Assembly (NCBI GenBank): GCA_022497155.1
Contig: MU385751.1
Coordinates: 372,001 to 436,000 of the forward strand
Source: Whalleya microplaca
Taxonomy: Eukaryota > Ascomycota > Sordariomycetes > Xylariales > Xylariaceae
Reading direction: 5' to 3'
Length of the DNA stretch: 64,000 bases
The translations under genes were made by a program, and so were the position numbers. Shown piece after piece: positions 11,158 to 22,584 of the stretch; position 1 is the first letter of the stretch; each line of letters begins with the position of its first letter. Below the pieces are notes generated by a model. That model had not been told where the DNA came from. It saw nothing but the letters and a program-made list of their open reading frames with translations, and did no database searches.

Positions 11158-12218
11158 TATCGGTTCGTGATTTCCCGTCGCAAATACTTACATATATACC
11201 TCTATCATATGTTTGGTTTAAAAAAAATCTAATTCACAGTGTTTGGTTTGATCTCCGGATGGTTTGAAGGTCAGGGTATCGGGGCTGGAGTAATTGTAGG
11301 TATAGTCAAGATTGACAACAAATGGGCGAGGAATCCAAGACTAATGGCGGATGGAGTTTAGGAATATCGGACGCAAAACACTTGTGTTTCCTATTGACGT
11401 TTATGCTTTCCAAGTGTTACATATTAAGTTTGGAGGTGGAATTACTTCAACAGTGTTATTGATATATTTTAGATATAATTAGTGTTGCCCCTTCAAGGCA
11501 TCATGTATAATAAAATAATATCGAATACTACCTAGTTGGTTTTGCGAGAAGCCTTCAGTCCCATGATCCCTCGTGAATCTATTGACTTATTATCCTCGAG
11601 TTTTTCAAAGTTCATCAGCAGCTACTAGTCTCCGGAGGGTAGCACACGCAGTCCTAACGCAAATCTCATTGCTCAAGAGTAGTGATGCGTAACATTCACC
11701 AAACTCGTCGCTTTTCAAAGTCTCCCAGGCACATTAACCGCTATGAACTCATCATACATATAGATATATACAGCCAAGTCCCCTATCTCTAATTAAATAG
11801 CCCCTAATATGGGATACCTGCAGGCGACCCCTAATGTCTGACTATTTGAGAAAAGGGGTAAAACTAGCTTTCGCATTTGCTACAGATGAATGCTATGCCC
11901 TTACAATCGAGTGCGTTCTCATATAAAGACCATTATTGTATATATATATATATATCCTATTCACGCTTCACCCTAACATATCCCGATTATGGCCACGAAC
12001 CAGATGCGACTACGACAGCATGACACGCATATCTAAGCAGCAGTTTGGTACTCAGTTGATGGCCTCGGCTTACAGAACCAAAATATATGTATAGCATATT
12101 TGAACAGATTTCATTCATTTGACAACTAAATACAGCAGTACTCCTAACAACGTATTTCTTATCTCAGCCGATATCCATCGACGACATCCACACTCCAAAT
12201 ATAGCAAAAATTTTATCC
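11158..12218. other. Intergenic between convergent genes
   Basis: About 1 kb between the 3' ends of the membrane-protein gene and the carbamoyl-phosphate synthase gene. It is AT-rich and includes a (TA)n tract near 11938-11955. I see no coding sequence. Confidence 0.6.
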
Positions 12219-13718
12219 TCAGGCAGCTGTGGCCAGAGGTTCAGGCTGAACACCGACCCGCTCCTTGCTGAGAATATCAAGCATGAACTGGGACGGGCGG
12301 TTGTCCTTGTAAACAGCCTGGCAGGACTTGAATGCCGCGACATCCTCGATGTACTTGTCAAATAGATAAGCACTGTCCATCGGGCCGCCTCGGGCCTCGG
12401 GATGGAACTGAGTCGAGAAGATCGGGCGGGATGTATGCCGCATACCTAGTACCACGTCAGCTAACTTTAATCACACTACACATGAGTATGTGAAAACCCA
12501 CCTTCGTTACTGCCATCGTTAAGGTTGATGAAGTACTCCTTCCATTCATTTGACAATGTAGTAGCGTCAACAGCGTAGCCATGATTCTGGCTAGTAATAT
12601 GGCACTGCCCAGTGGTCATATCCAATGCGGGAATGTTATGGGCACGGTTGCCGTATTTCAGCTTGATGGTCTTGGCCCCGGCAGACAGAGCAAGCAGCTG
12701 GTGGCCCAAGCAGATACCCATAATAGGCACCTGGGAGGTCTCCATCAAGACCCTGAGGTTATGTACAGTATCCTGGCAATGAGTGGGGTCGCCAGGGCCA
12801 TTAGAGATGAAAACACCGTCATAATTGTCGGCCACCTTCTGAATCTTGAAGTCGTACGGGAACACCGTCACGCTGGCGCCTCGGCTCACCAAGCTGCGAA
12901 GGATGTTCTCCTTGACACCGCAGTCGATCAATGCGATGTGATACTTGGGGTCATGAGCCTCCACCACGAAGGGAGCCTTCGTGCTGACCCGCTTGACGAG
13001 ATTGATCTGGCCCGGGTCAAGGAAACTTTCGTCCTCGTCTGCATCGTACTCGTCGCCAACCGAGATCCTAGCCAGAGACGAACCTTGCTCACGCAGGTAG
13101 GTCACAATAGCGCGAGTATCAACACCCGAGATCGCGGGAATGCCTTCCCGCGCGCACCACTCACTCAGACTCTCCACAGCAGTCCAGTGGCTATACCGTT
13201 CGGCAACGTCGGCCACAACAATTCCAGCGCACTGAATATGAGGCGATTCGAAATGTCGCAATAGATTGAATTCGTCACGATGAGAGGAAGGTACGCCGTA
13301 GTTTCCAATCAGCGGTTGGGTAAAGACTAAAATCTGGCCTCGGTACGAGGGGTCGGTCATCGACTCGGGATATCCAACAAGGGACGTCGTGAAGACAGCT
13401 TCGCCGGAGATGTTCGAGTTCGCGCCAAAGGCCGTTCCGTGGAAGACCGGACCATCCTGAACCTAGGTCAGTACAGAAGCAGTCGAGAGGGTTGCGCCAT
13501 TGCTATAAGCATACCCGGAGGGTTAGAGTAGCCTCGATGCCGGAGACAGGAGCCGTGGGACGGTATAGGGATTTGGGCATCTGCCTGCCCTGACTACCTG
13601 GGATAAGCCCATTCTTGGAGAGGCTGGCGGTCGTTGAGAGGAATCGGGCGTTGGGGGGGAGCCCGTGAGCAGCAAAAGCCGCGGGCCTCGCGGCCTTGAA
13701 GGCCAATCGGGAGAACAT
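12219..13718 (-). CDS. cpa1: Carbamoyl-phosphate synthase, arginine-specific, small (glutaminase) subunit
   Basis: The glutamine amidotransferase subunit that supplies ammonia to the large subunit for arginine synthesis, acting in mitochondria in filamentous fungi. Exons are 13718-13515, 13462-12502 and 12445-12219, giving 463 residues. The N-terminus ([17 protein letters not shown]) is basic and free of acidic residues, as expected of a mitochondrial presequence. The family start [13 protein letters not shown] follows the first junction. The class I amidotransferase core has NGPGDP, the nucleophile Cys319 in GICLGHQ, and HPE at 403-405 in [12 protein letters not shown], completing the catalytic residues. 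The start codon at 13718 has G at -3. It lies 59 nt past the stop of the attenuator-peptide uORF, which makes this the arginine-regulated isoform (N. crassa arg-2, yeast CPA1) and not part of a pyrimidine multienzyme. The assignment is firm. Confidence 0.96.
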
Positions 13719-13777
13719 GTCTTTGCGTAAAGTTGTAAAGGGAATATTGAAGCTATAGGGATTATTCAATGGCCCCC

Positions 13778-14126
13778 CTAAGCGGAGAGAGCCCGCCACA
13801 AGTGGTCTGGATTATGTTAGTGCCTGTTGGCGGTGAGTCAGTTCGTATAGAGAGAGTAAGACGGACCAGAGATATAATCCTGCAGAGATAAACTGTTAGC
13901 AAATGCCATGACTAAATACCAAGTTCCAGAAAAAGTAAGAATTCCCATAATTGAGGCAGTGGTTGAGGCCAATGGCGAGGGACAAGCACTCAGACAGAGA
14001 GAGTGGAACATTCAAGAGGAATGAGATCATTGTGCCAAGCAACCAGGAACGCAATGGGACGGTTCAATCATATGCAAGTAAGATGCAACATACCTGTGAT
14101 GTGAAGGCTGACGAGCGCCCGTTCAT
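13778..14126 (-). CDS. Arginine attenuator peptide (AAP) uORF in three exons
   Basis: A 24-codon upstream open reading frame of the cpa1 mRNA. In Neurospora and yeast this peptide stalls its own ribosome when arginine is abundant and so blocks translation of the main frame. The exons are 14126-14094 (MNGRSSAFTSQ), a 13-nt microexon 13879-13867 (DYIS plus one base) and 13806-13778 (DHLWRALSA, stop). The introns are 214 and 60 nt; the second starts GTCCGT and carries CACTAAC before CCAG. The conserved features of the known peptide, MNGR, FTSQDY with the essential Asp12, and SDHLWRAL, are all restored only by this splicing. The ATG has C at -3, a weak context that would allow leaky scanning to the main start. 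The only uncertainty is whether every transcript uses both introns. Confidence 0.93.
13834..13840. promoter_or_regulatory. Possible Gcn4/CPC1 site TGAGTCA in a leader intron
   Basis: TGAGTCA fits the general amino-acid control consensus TGA(C/G)TCA exactly. It lies inside the second leader intron of cpa1, a gene known to be under this control in other fungi. A 7-base match can arise by chance, and I saw no equally good copy in the nearby upstream region, only TGAATCA at 14643-14649. Confidence 0.3.
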
Positions 14127-15748
14127 AAGGGCAACTGTATTAGTTTCAACCAGAATAGGTAAAGAGAAATGAAGCCGAGTCTGGATGAGAGAGTCGGGGA
14201 GTGTGGAAGAGATCTGGCGGGTGAGCTGCTAAGATATAAAAAGGTGTGTGACTGTTGTTGAGTTGGAGGAAGGGAAGAAAAAAAAAAAAAAAATAGTCAA
14301 TTTTAGTGGGGGAAAATCGCATTCAATTCGCAGGCATCCGTACGTAGCTTATTTACTGCCCGCAGTCTGCTGCTACCTATCATCGGAACCCTGGCAGCCC
14401 TAGCAGCCTGGCTGCCTGGGAAAATTCTCAAGCTAAGCGGTGTGCCCCGCCAGACTGCCAGAGTGGTCAAAGGCTGTGCCCCAATCACAGTCGACCCATT
14501 TCTAGCAATTAGCAGGTTCCGAAAGCGGCTCAGCATGCGGAAAACGGTTTAGGAAATGCAAAGCATGCCGAATTGACAGACACCCGCCATTCATGGATCA
14601 TGTACCACCTGCATACCCCATTGAATATTCGTTCTTTAACTTTGAATCACTGATTATATAGATTGTTCACCTATGAAGGCTTTATGAAGCGTTTACTGTT
14701 GAGCGAATAGCTGCATGAGACCATATGTGGAAATCTCATTTACCTAAGGCTGAGCAAGGCCTGAAGAGCATACCTTTCCCATGAGGAAATCCTTCTAAAA
14801 CTGTAGATCTTTTTAACCTAGGGCTTACCTCATACCTTAGGCGCTTAATCCTTCAGCAGTCTGCTATTATGAATCTGCGTTCCAGGTAGTATTGACTTAC
14901 CATTCTCTCATTAGGCAAGACTATGGTACCATATCTTGACACTTTTTATAAGAGCTATCCCATTAATATGTGTCATCGAGCAGCACCTCGTACCGACTCA
15001 CATCCCCCCTAGCCTAACACCAAATCCTTCCTTCAAGGCGAACCTGTAGTATAATGAAACGCGTCGATGTTGCGGTGAGATACTTGCAGCTGAGATGAGA
15101 ATATAGCGGCAGTTGATGTACAATGCCTGCTGGGATTGCTGATCGGCGGACGACCTAAGTCTCCTTGACACTCATCAATGGTGTTGAATTGAGGGTCAAG
15201 GACTGGTACAGAACACGGCGTATTACTAGTAGCATTGTGTATATATAAAAGGCCGTCTGCCAATCTAGAATAGCCGAACCTTAAGTCAATCAAGTCTCAT
15301 TAACCCTGTATGTCAACAAATGGGATACTCTTCGCTATTTAGACTACCAATGAAAGGATACCTAGGTAGAGAAGTAACAGCTAGGTAGTTGTAGACTAGT
15401 AAGGTGTGTACATGTCTATGCACTACGCTTGACTGTATATTCAATGCATTGCTCCGTTTTTGCTACTTTCGTTTTACAGATGGATTCATCTATTCCGTAT
15501 GAACAGTTTGTCTACCTCCTTCTCTACAATACCCCAGATAGAGTCATAGCTGTGTCTTAACCACTTCCAATATCGTACCCCATGCTAGTTCATAATACAC
15601 CTAGCACGTATATCTCACGTAGTCAAACAACAATGGCCAGGTATAGAGTCCCCAAAGTCGTCTCGGCCTACTCAGTGACGGCCCAGCACCTGATAGCTAT
15701 TTTTCCAAGCCATTCTCGTTGATTCAGCGTACACCGAGTATTCATGCT
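14127..15748. other. Intergenic: cpa1 promoter side and ETF-beta 3' side
   Basis: The left part is the promoter and leader of cpa1, including a 16-A run at 14278-14293. The remainder holds no gene I can support; a short frame at 15033-15293 has no family resemblance. The right edge is the 3' region of the ETF beta gene. Confidence 0.55.
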
Positions 15749-16760
15749 TTATAGCGCACCCAGTTCCTTCAACTTCGAGATGAGCCCGTCGACGTTCTCG
15801 ACCTTGCCACCGCCCTTTCTCGGCGGCGGTTCTACAGTAGAACACTAGTTAGCACACCGAACCTGCGTAACCGGAGGAACAACAGCATCATAAACATCAT
15901 AATCGTAGAAAAGAGGGTTAGTAACATACCCGTGACCTTAACAACCTTCAACCGCCTCTCATTCGTCACGCCCAAATCGCTCAAGCTCAGCTTCACAAAC
16001 GGCTTCTTCTTGGCCTTCATGATATTCGGCAAGCTAGCATAGCGGGGCTCATTGAGCCTCAGATCGGTGGTAATCACCATGGGCAGCTTCGCCTTCACCG
16101 TCTCGACACCCCCATCGACCTCCTTCGTAACAATCACCTGGTCGTCCTCGCCGAACTTGACCTCGCACGCCTGCGTAGCCTGCGGCCAGCCCAGCAAGCC
16201 CGCGAGCATCTGGCCCGTCTGCGCGGCGTCGTCGTCGATGCTCTGCTTGCCGAGGAAGACGAGGTTCGACCCCTCGCGCTCGACGGCGGCGCGCAGGAGC
16301 TTGGCGACCGCCAGCGGCTCCAGCCCGCCCGCCTCCTCCGCCTCCGGCACGTCGACGTGCACCGCGCGGTCCGCGCCCATCGCCATCGCCGTGCGCAGCA
16401 CGTCCGCCGCCTTGGGCGGCCCCGCCGAGATCACGCAGATGTCGGACACGCCGCCCGGCGCGGAGTTCTTCTCGCGGATCCGCACCGATTCTTCTACTGA
16501 CAGCTCGTCGAACGGGTTCATCGAGTGCTTGACGGCGGCCGTCACGACGCCTGTCTGGGTGCTGTTGACGCGGGGTCGGATCTGGTAGTCCAGGGGATTT
16601 CTTCGTTAGCTAACTGGCCGTTCGTTCGTTCGTTCATCCCGTTTATCCCGTATGCTTGTAGGTCTTCATAGGAAAAGCGGGAGCGGAAGAGCTTGCAATT
16701 GGGACTCACCGTATAGTCAATTACCCGCTTGATGGGTACTAGAATCCGTAATGCAGACAT
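15749..16760 (-). CDS. etfB: Electron transfer flavoprotein beta subunit
   Basis: The beta subunit of the mitochondrial electron-transfer flavoprotein, which passes electrons from acyl-CoA dehydrogenases to ETF-ubiquinone oxidoreductase and binds structural AMP. Exons are 16760-16710 (MSALRILVPIKRVIDYT), 16581-15930 and 15831-15749, giving 261 residues, close to the usual 255. After the first junction it reads IRPRVNSTQTGVV, then KHSMNPFDELSVEESVRI, and the AMP-site stretch MGADRAVHVD. The family signature VITTDLRLNEPRYASLPNIM precedes KAKKKP. The last exon encodes a Lys/Gly-rich tail ending in KLKELGAL. Intron 2 is 98 nt. The gene is compact and GC-rich with no sign of damage. Confidence 0.95.
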
Positions 16761-17356
16761 GGCGACTTCCTGCTGCGAGTGCGCGTGCGAGCTCTGCTAT
16801 TGGCAACGGATCGGAAAGGCAAGAGAGCGTTGGCTTACTGCTCGAGAACGTCTGGCTCGGCCGAGGTCGGTTCAATGACGCAGGGGAGAAAAGTTGTTAG
16901 CGACACCGGCACTAGCCGCCCCTAGTCGGCCGAGGTCGACCACCCCGCCACGTGATAGCGATTCAACAAATATTGCAGTACGATACTCGAAAACGAGATA
17001 TTTCGATCAGTCATACAATAGGTAATTTATATAGCTAGGAGAAAATGCATGTTCGGGATCCTTTCGTCGTTTGAGCAAGCTGGTAAGTAGAAAGGCCAAA
17101 TACGAAGCCTCAGAGATCCCCAATGTATAATCAAATTGAAAAACCTGCATATATGATACTTCAAATAGATCTAATAGATACAAATATATACGCTACCCAG
17201 AACTCCAGCTAGTCGTACAACATGGCTTCATGTCTATTTAGAGCTTGTCACGTATAAAGTCTACAACATAACCTCTTCACCTCTTCACCTCCCCACCCGT
17301 CTTGACAACGACACCCCCCAATCCCCATCCCCTCCCCCAAATATCACCCATCACTA
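16761..17356. other. Intergenic: ETF-beta promoter and ArfGAP 3' side
   Basis: About 600 bases with the promoter of the ETF beta gene on the left and the 3' untranslated region of the ArfGAP gene on the right. I see no further gene. Confidence 0.5.
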
Positions 17357-18736
17357 CTACCAGTCATCCCACTCGTCGTCCTTCTTCGCCGGCGCCGCGC
17401 TCTTGTTGCCGCCAGCCTTGCCCATGGCCGAGGTGCCCACGGAGGCGTACTTGGGGCCCGTGCCGTGCCGCTGGTCGGCGGCGGCCGCGAAGTCGTCCCA
17501 GAACGCCCGCTTGCTCTCGTCGATCGGCGACTGCTGCCGGCGCGTGCCGTCGGGGCCCTCGACGAAGCCGCGGAAGCGCTCCTGCGCGCTCGTGGCGCCC
17601 GCCTGCGCCGCCTTGCCTACGTTCCCCGCTGCCAGCCTGGCCTGCGCCGCGAAGTCGGACTCCGAGAGCTGTTGTAGTAAGTGCGTCGTTAGCGACCGTC
17701 TTGTCTTAATGAATGTGTGTGTGTGTGTGTGTGTGTAGATGGGTTCAGTGTTCAAGGGCCGGAGACGTTAGTGTTAGGACCCACCTGCTTGGCCGTAGGC
17801 TGTAGGAAGTCGTCATTGAACCCCTTCGCCGTCCTGCCCACGGTGCTCGTGAACCAGCCGAAGCCCTTCGTCAGCGCGGCCACGGGGTCCTTCTGCACCT
17901 CAGTAAAATCCGGCAAGGCGCCCCCATTGCCGTTGCCCTTCGCAGGCATCGGCGTGTTTCCGAACCCGGCATATTTCCCTCCCTGGTTCGGTGGCAGGTC
18001 TTCCGATCTCGAGGCATTCTCCTCTCCCAGCCGGGCAAAGTACTTATCGTCGACCTTCGCTTTGCTACCGGACAGGCTCGGGCTTGCCGTCCGGCCCCCG
18101 CCGGTGGTGACGCCCTGCAGCGGCGTCCCGGTCCGGCTGGTCTGCTTGGACGACGGTTTCGTGCCGCTGGGCGTGGAGGACTTCCGCTCGCCGGGCACGT
18201 ATTCCTTGCCTTCGACCTTGGCGCTCAGCCTCTCCTTCCACTCCTCGCCGACCTCGCCGCTGTACCGCTCGGAAATGGTGGCGTCGTCCCAGCTCAGGCC
18301 GCGCATCTTGGTGTCCTCGTGCTCCTCGAAGAAGGTCCGCCAGCCCTGGTTGCCGCCGAGTCGCATGCGCTCTATCTCGGCCTGCTTGAAGGCGTCCATG
18401 GTGACGGAGCGGACGAAGGAGATGTGCACGCCGAGACCGCGGTGGACGCCGGCGCAGGAGAGGCAGATGAACACACCGAACTTGGGTGAGGCCCATTGCG
18501 GATTCGGGGCGTTGCAATCGCAGCAGTTGTTATTGTTGTTCGTTTTCTGAATGGCCAGGAGCTAAAGTCAAGTCAAATCAGGGGGTCAGCATATATGTCT
18601 ACGGGCCAAGCGAGATCCAGCACAATTTGGTTTAGCAAACTGGGGTTTAATGATATGTAACAATAAGCAGAACCATGGTAGTGCGCACCTTTGATCGAGT
18701 CTCGGGGTCGACCTCCCACATGGCTTTGGAGGCCAT
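17357..18736 (-). CDS. gcs1: ADP-ribosylation factor GTPase-activating protein (Gcs1/ArfGAP1-like)
   Basis: A zinc-finger ArfGAP that stimulates GTP hydrolysis on Arf1 and so drives COPI coat release at the Golgi. Exons are 18736-18689, 18561-17785 and 17668-17357, giving 378 residues. The zinc finger begins [17 protein letters not shown] and continues [18 protein letters not shown] with the catalytic arginine in HRGLG, then [17 protein letters not shown], the standard ArfGAP core. Further on, FGNTPMP and a stretch with bulky hydrophobic residues ([17 protein letters not shown]) resemble the amphipathic membrane-curvature sensors of the ArfGAP1/Gcs1 branch. The C-terminus ends DDEWDDW, a coatomer-binding type acidic-tryptophan motif. 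The last intron, 116 nt, carries a (CA)n microsatellite (TG on the + strand). Gcs1 is favoured over Glo3 because of the tail. Confidence 0.92.
17714..17736. repeat. (TG)n microsatellite in an ArfGAP intron
   Basis: About 11.5 TG units lie inside the last intron of the ArfGAP gene, upstream of its 3' splice site. Length polymorphism here could alter intron size. Confidence 0.9.
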
Positions 18737-19288
18737 GGCGGCGTAAAGCTACCAATATTGCTACGTGTAGCGAACAACTTGATGCGGTTGATAGGAAACG
18801 CGAAGAAATTGCGGCGCCGGCCTAGGTTGTAATTGCGCCGAGCCGGTGTGGGCAATTACAATTGAATGTTCGAGGTGAGTGGTGGTTCAAGCGTCGAAAT
18901 GAGGGAGGTGAATATCGCCGTCGGAGCTCGTATTCACGGAGTAGCTAACCTAGCTCGTAGCTGGTTTAGGTGTTGTTGGGCGGTATTTGGTGTTGTTATG
19001 TGAGGTTGGAATAGGAGATCGGAGGCCAATTCTCCACGTTGCCCTGAATTGATGAATTGGCACGGACAGACAGAACCTTGGAAAAAGGCACAAGGCAATA
19101 AAAAGATCTAGATCCCAATTTAGCGCGGCCTTGCGCGGCACAACCTGTGTACTTTAAGTACCATATAAGTACTTAGATCAACGTGGCTAATTGTATGCAG
19201 GTCAAAGTACCCATTTACCCCATGGAGACTCGTTGACTCGAGCTGTTTGGCCAGAACACACAAGAACACCACCAGAACCCGTCCAACA

Positions 19289-19319
<31 letters not shown>

Positions 19320-21100
19320 GTATGTGTAAGTAAGTGAACCGCAGGTTTGCCCGAAATCTCTTCCGTTCCAACACCATTAATTATGTCTTTATCAACTGCA
19401 GTTCTTTCTCTCTTCTCCCTCTCGTCCCACAAATACTTATACCTACGTCACCGCCATTGATACACCTTTGTACCACATAGATGAACTATAACAAGCCAGC
19501 TATGCATCACGCATCTATCGTAATTGAAGTATACCATGAGATTAAAGATATCCTATGTTGCAATCTAGCTCGATTAAATATAAAGGCCAGAGGCGAAAGT
19601 GCAGTTTATACAGTATTAACTCGAGTACAAATAGACTACAGTCGGTCATGACTTAAATGCAACCTCAGTAACCTAAACCCAAGTAAGTGGCCATGTCGAT
19701 TCAAGCCCGCCGAAGTAGATGGAAAATCGAAAATAAAAACAAAAAGAGGCATAGTTACTTGAGGGTTTGATTGTTGTGAGTAGGAAGATATGCCTAGTTA
19801 GATGGCGGGCTTCATGCGGCTCTCATCGGGACAAGCCAGTATCCAGGATCCTGGAATCCTATAATGTATCTAAAAGAACAGAATCTCGTTCAGTTGTCAG
19901 TTGGTGATGTGGCATTCAGTAGTACTTCATAGGTGTAGGCTTCGAGGCTCTATATATATTTACTACCTCTATAATGCCAATATTAATATCTTACCGGGAT
20001 GCTTGTGTATCTTTCTCCAAATCCAAGGGCAAGTTGAGAACATAATCTAAACTTGCCTCCACCACCCAGAAAGATCAAATCTTTCCATGTCAATGTCTTG
20101 CTTATACTTCAGAATCTTACCTCATATGTCGAGGTTGCAACGAACCGCAAGCGCAGCTAGATGGTAATGCTAGATAACTACATATCCAATAAGAACTATA
20201 TTCAGTATCACGAAGTTAGCTTATACTACGATATATCCATCATATTAAAGGCTTGTAGAGTCTGCATATCGCAAAGACCTAGACAAAAGGCCTAATACAC
20301 ACCCATTGGTCCTTGATACCATAGGTACACCAAACAAGTGACGATCTTTCGGGAAAACAACCTCCAAATGCATGTGATAGGCAATGATTTCCACTGTTCA
20401 GCGCGTTCGTAAGGACAACGGCATCATTGTCGTATCAAACACAACATCACCGAAGCGTTAGACAACTACTTACTGAGGAAAATCTACTATGAAGTCCAAT
20501 TCCCATTCCTAACATTTCCAAGAATATAATCAAGAACTTACGGCACACAAGCATACTTCTACTACTATCGCAGGATACCTACACCAGCAGAGATCTGTAA
20601 ATGGTACAGCTAGGAAAATACAGCACGATAGAAATCACATTTTGGGCACATTCACAAATTTCACTCATCATCAGCAGGCAGTTCTTCGTAATCAATCGTG
20701 TCTCTATTGTGCGCTCAGTACTTTTCCGAGTCCACTGTAACCCGACTCCGGCGTCCAGCTAGTGTACAAACCGAAAGATGCATGAGGCGACTGAGAATAT
20801 CGTTCAGGGAATTAATATGTGTGCCAAAAACCACAACATCATGACCTAGGCGTCAGTCAGAGAAATGCAGTGGCGAACGCCACAACAGCTTGCTGCTGAC
20901 ATATCCGAAGCCATATCTGCTGCCGCCTTAGGAAAGTTGCGCATCTGAAATCAAGCCGATCATCCGACGCTGCTCATTGTCTCGACCAACGCACAAGACT
21001 TGATGATAAGATGTTTCTCCGTAGTAGTAGCAATGATTGTCTGGATCCATCTCTCATCGGGAATAAGCTTGTACTGTCGGCAAGGAACACTAAAGATGAT
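18737..21100. other. Long gene-free stretch
   Basis: About 2.4 kb between the ArfGAP gene promoter and the 3' end of the RRM protein gene. It contains a (CATA)8 microsatellite at 19287-19318. Beyond short, unsupported frames I see no gene; part must be the long 3' untranslated region of the RRM gene. Confidence 0.55.
19287..19318. repeat. (CATA)8 microsatellite
   Basis: Eight CATA units are followed directly by TGTATGTG, so the end forms a small palindrome CATACATATGTATG. Confidence 0.9.
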
Positions 21101-22584
21101 CTAAGCGGTGGCAGCAGCAGCCTCTTGGCCCTCACCCTCGACCTCCGGAGGGATGTTGGCCTCCTCGTCGGTCTTGTCGGGGCTGTCAATGGCAACCTTG
21201 ACAGCGATCTCACGGCCCTCGATCTCCTTGGCGTTCATCTCGGCAACGGCCTTCTGCTGCAGCTCCTCGGAGGCAAGAGTGACAAAGCCGAATCCACGAC
21301 CCTTGCGGGGCTCACCACGAGCCTGAAGCTTCTTGATCATGAATCGGGGAATAGGTCGTAGGGCGATCTTGGCAGAGGAAGGCTCGTAGTCCTTGAAGAG
21401 GTCCTTGAGCTACAATAGGGTGTGAGTAGATGTTCACTTAATGTCTAACGAGTACTTACCTTTTCCTCAGTCAGGTCGTAGGGTAGGTTAGCAACCATGA
21501 CCTTGTTCTTGGAGGGGATGCCATCAGCTGGCGGTCCACGTTCACGACGCTCGCGTGCTGGACCCTTCGCGGGGGCTTTCTTAGCATTCTTTTTATAGTT
21601 GTCAGTATCGACTTTGTTGGTGATGTCGGTCAAAGGTAAAACCTCAGTGGAGTCGGGGGCAGCGGTAGTATCTGCGGCCTCCTCATTAGGACCATCGTCC
21701 TTTCCATTATCCTAGATGAACATTAGCTTTCCTGATGACCATGACCATAGGGCTCAGATAGGACATACACTTCTTCCACCACGCTGGCCGCGACCAGCAC
21801 GACCACGGCCACGGCCACGACCGCGACCAGAAGCTCGGCGTCGAGAGCCTTCGGCACCTGCTTCGCCGTTTGTAGCTCCCTCGGTCTTCTCACCAGCAGG
21901 CTGGGGAGTGCGAGCAAGCTGGACAGAGACCTTGCGCTCAAGGATCTCCTTGCCAGAGAGCTCACCGATGGCACGCTCGGCCTCGGTGGGGGTGGAGAGG
22001 TCAACGAAGGCATAGCCAACGGGACGGTCGGTGCGAGGGTTCTTGGGAATGGAAACGGATTCACTAATTAGCAACACATGTTAGTAGCAACCCCAACATG
22101 TAAATATGGGATACTTGGGTTTCAAATAGTGGAGAACTAAAGTAGAACCAAGTAGCTTGGCAACATTCCACGATGCTTGAATACGAAAGACCCTAAATGT
22201 GCTGTGCTCGTTGTCCCAAATCGCCCCCATGACCGTGAAGTGATCAGCAGCGCAAGCATCGGTGAGATACAGGGTGGTACAAGGCAACCAAGAGTTCCAG
22301 CATGATTAATCAACCAAGTACAGGGAGGAGCCTCCCAGCATGTAGCAGCAAAGTTCGGAAGAAGTCAGGATGAGTACTTACACAAGGTAACCTTTGAAGA
22401 ATTCTTTCAACTCCCCCTCAGTTGTCGCATACGCGAGGTTGCCGATGTACAGACGGCGGCCCTCAGCGGCACTGGCATGGACGGCATCCTTGTTCTCGTC
22501 CTTGCCGGTGAGAGAGGTATTGCTCAGAGCGTTGGTAACGTCGTTGACGGCAGCGTCAGCTACTTTCTCCACGGTGCTGGCCAT
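21101..22584 (-). CDS. RRM-RGG-RRM RNA-binding protein (Sbp1/Rnp1-like)
   Basis: A 352-residue RNA-binding protein with two RRM domains flanking an Arg/Gly-rich linker, the arrangement of yeast Sbp1, an mRNA-binding translational repressor associated with P-bodies. Exons are 22584-22382, 22063-21769, 21711-21460 and 21409-21101. RRM1 has RNP2 LYIGNL (45-50) and RNP1 GYAFVDLS. The RG-rich segment, residues 141-166, contains repeated GRGR and QRGG. RRM2 has VMVANLPYD and GRGFGFVTLA. The tail is acidic and Ala-rich. The first intron, 318 nt, interrupts RRM1 and is far longer than the other introns (50-57 nt). Identity as the strict Sbp1 orthologue is not certain; fungal annotations often name such genes RNP domain protein. 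Confidence 0.9.
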
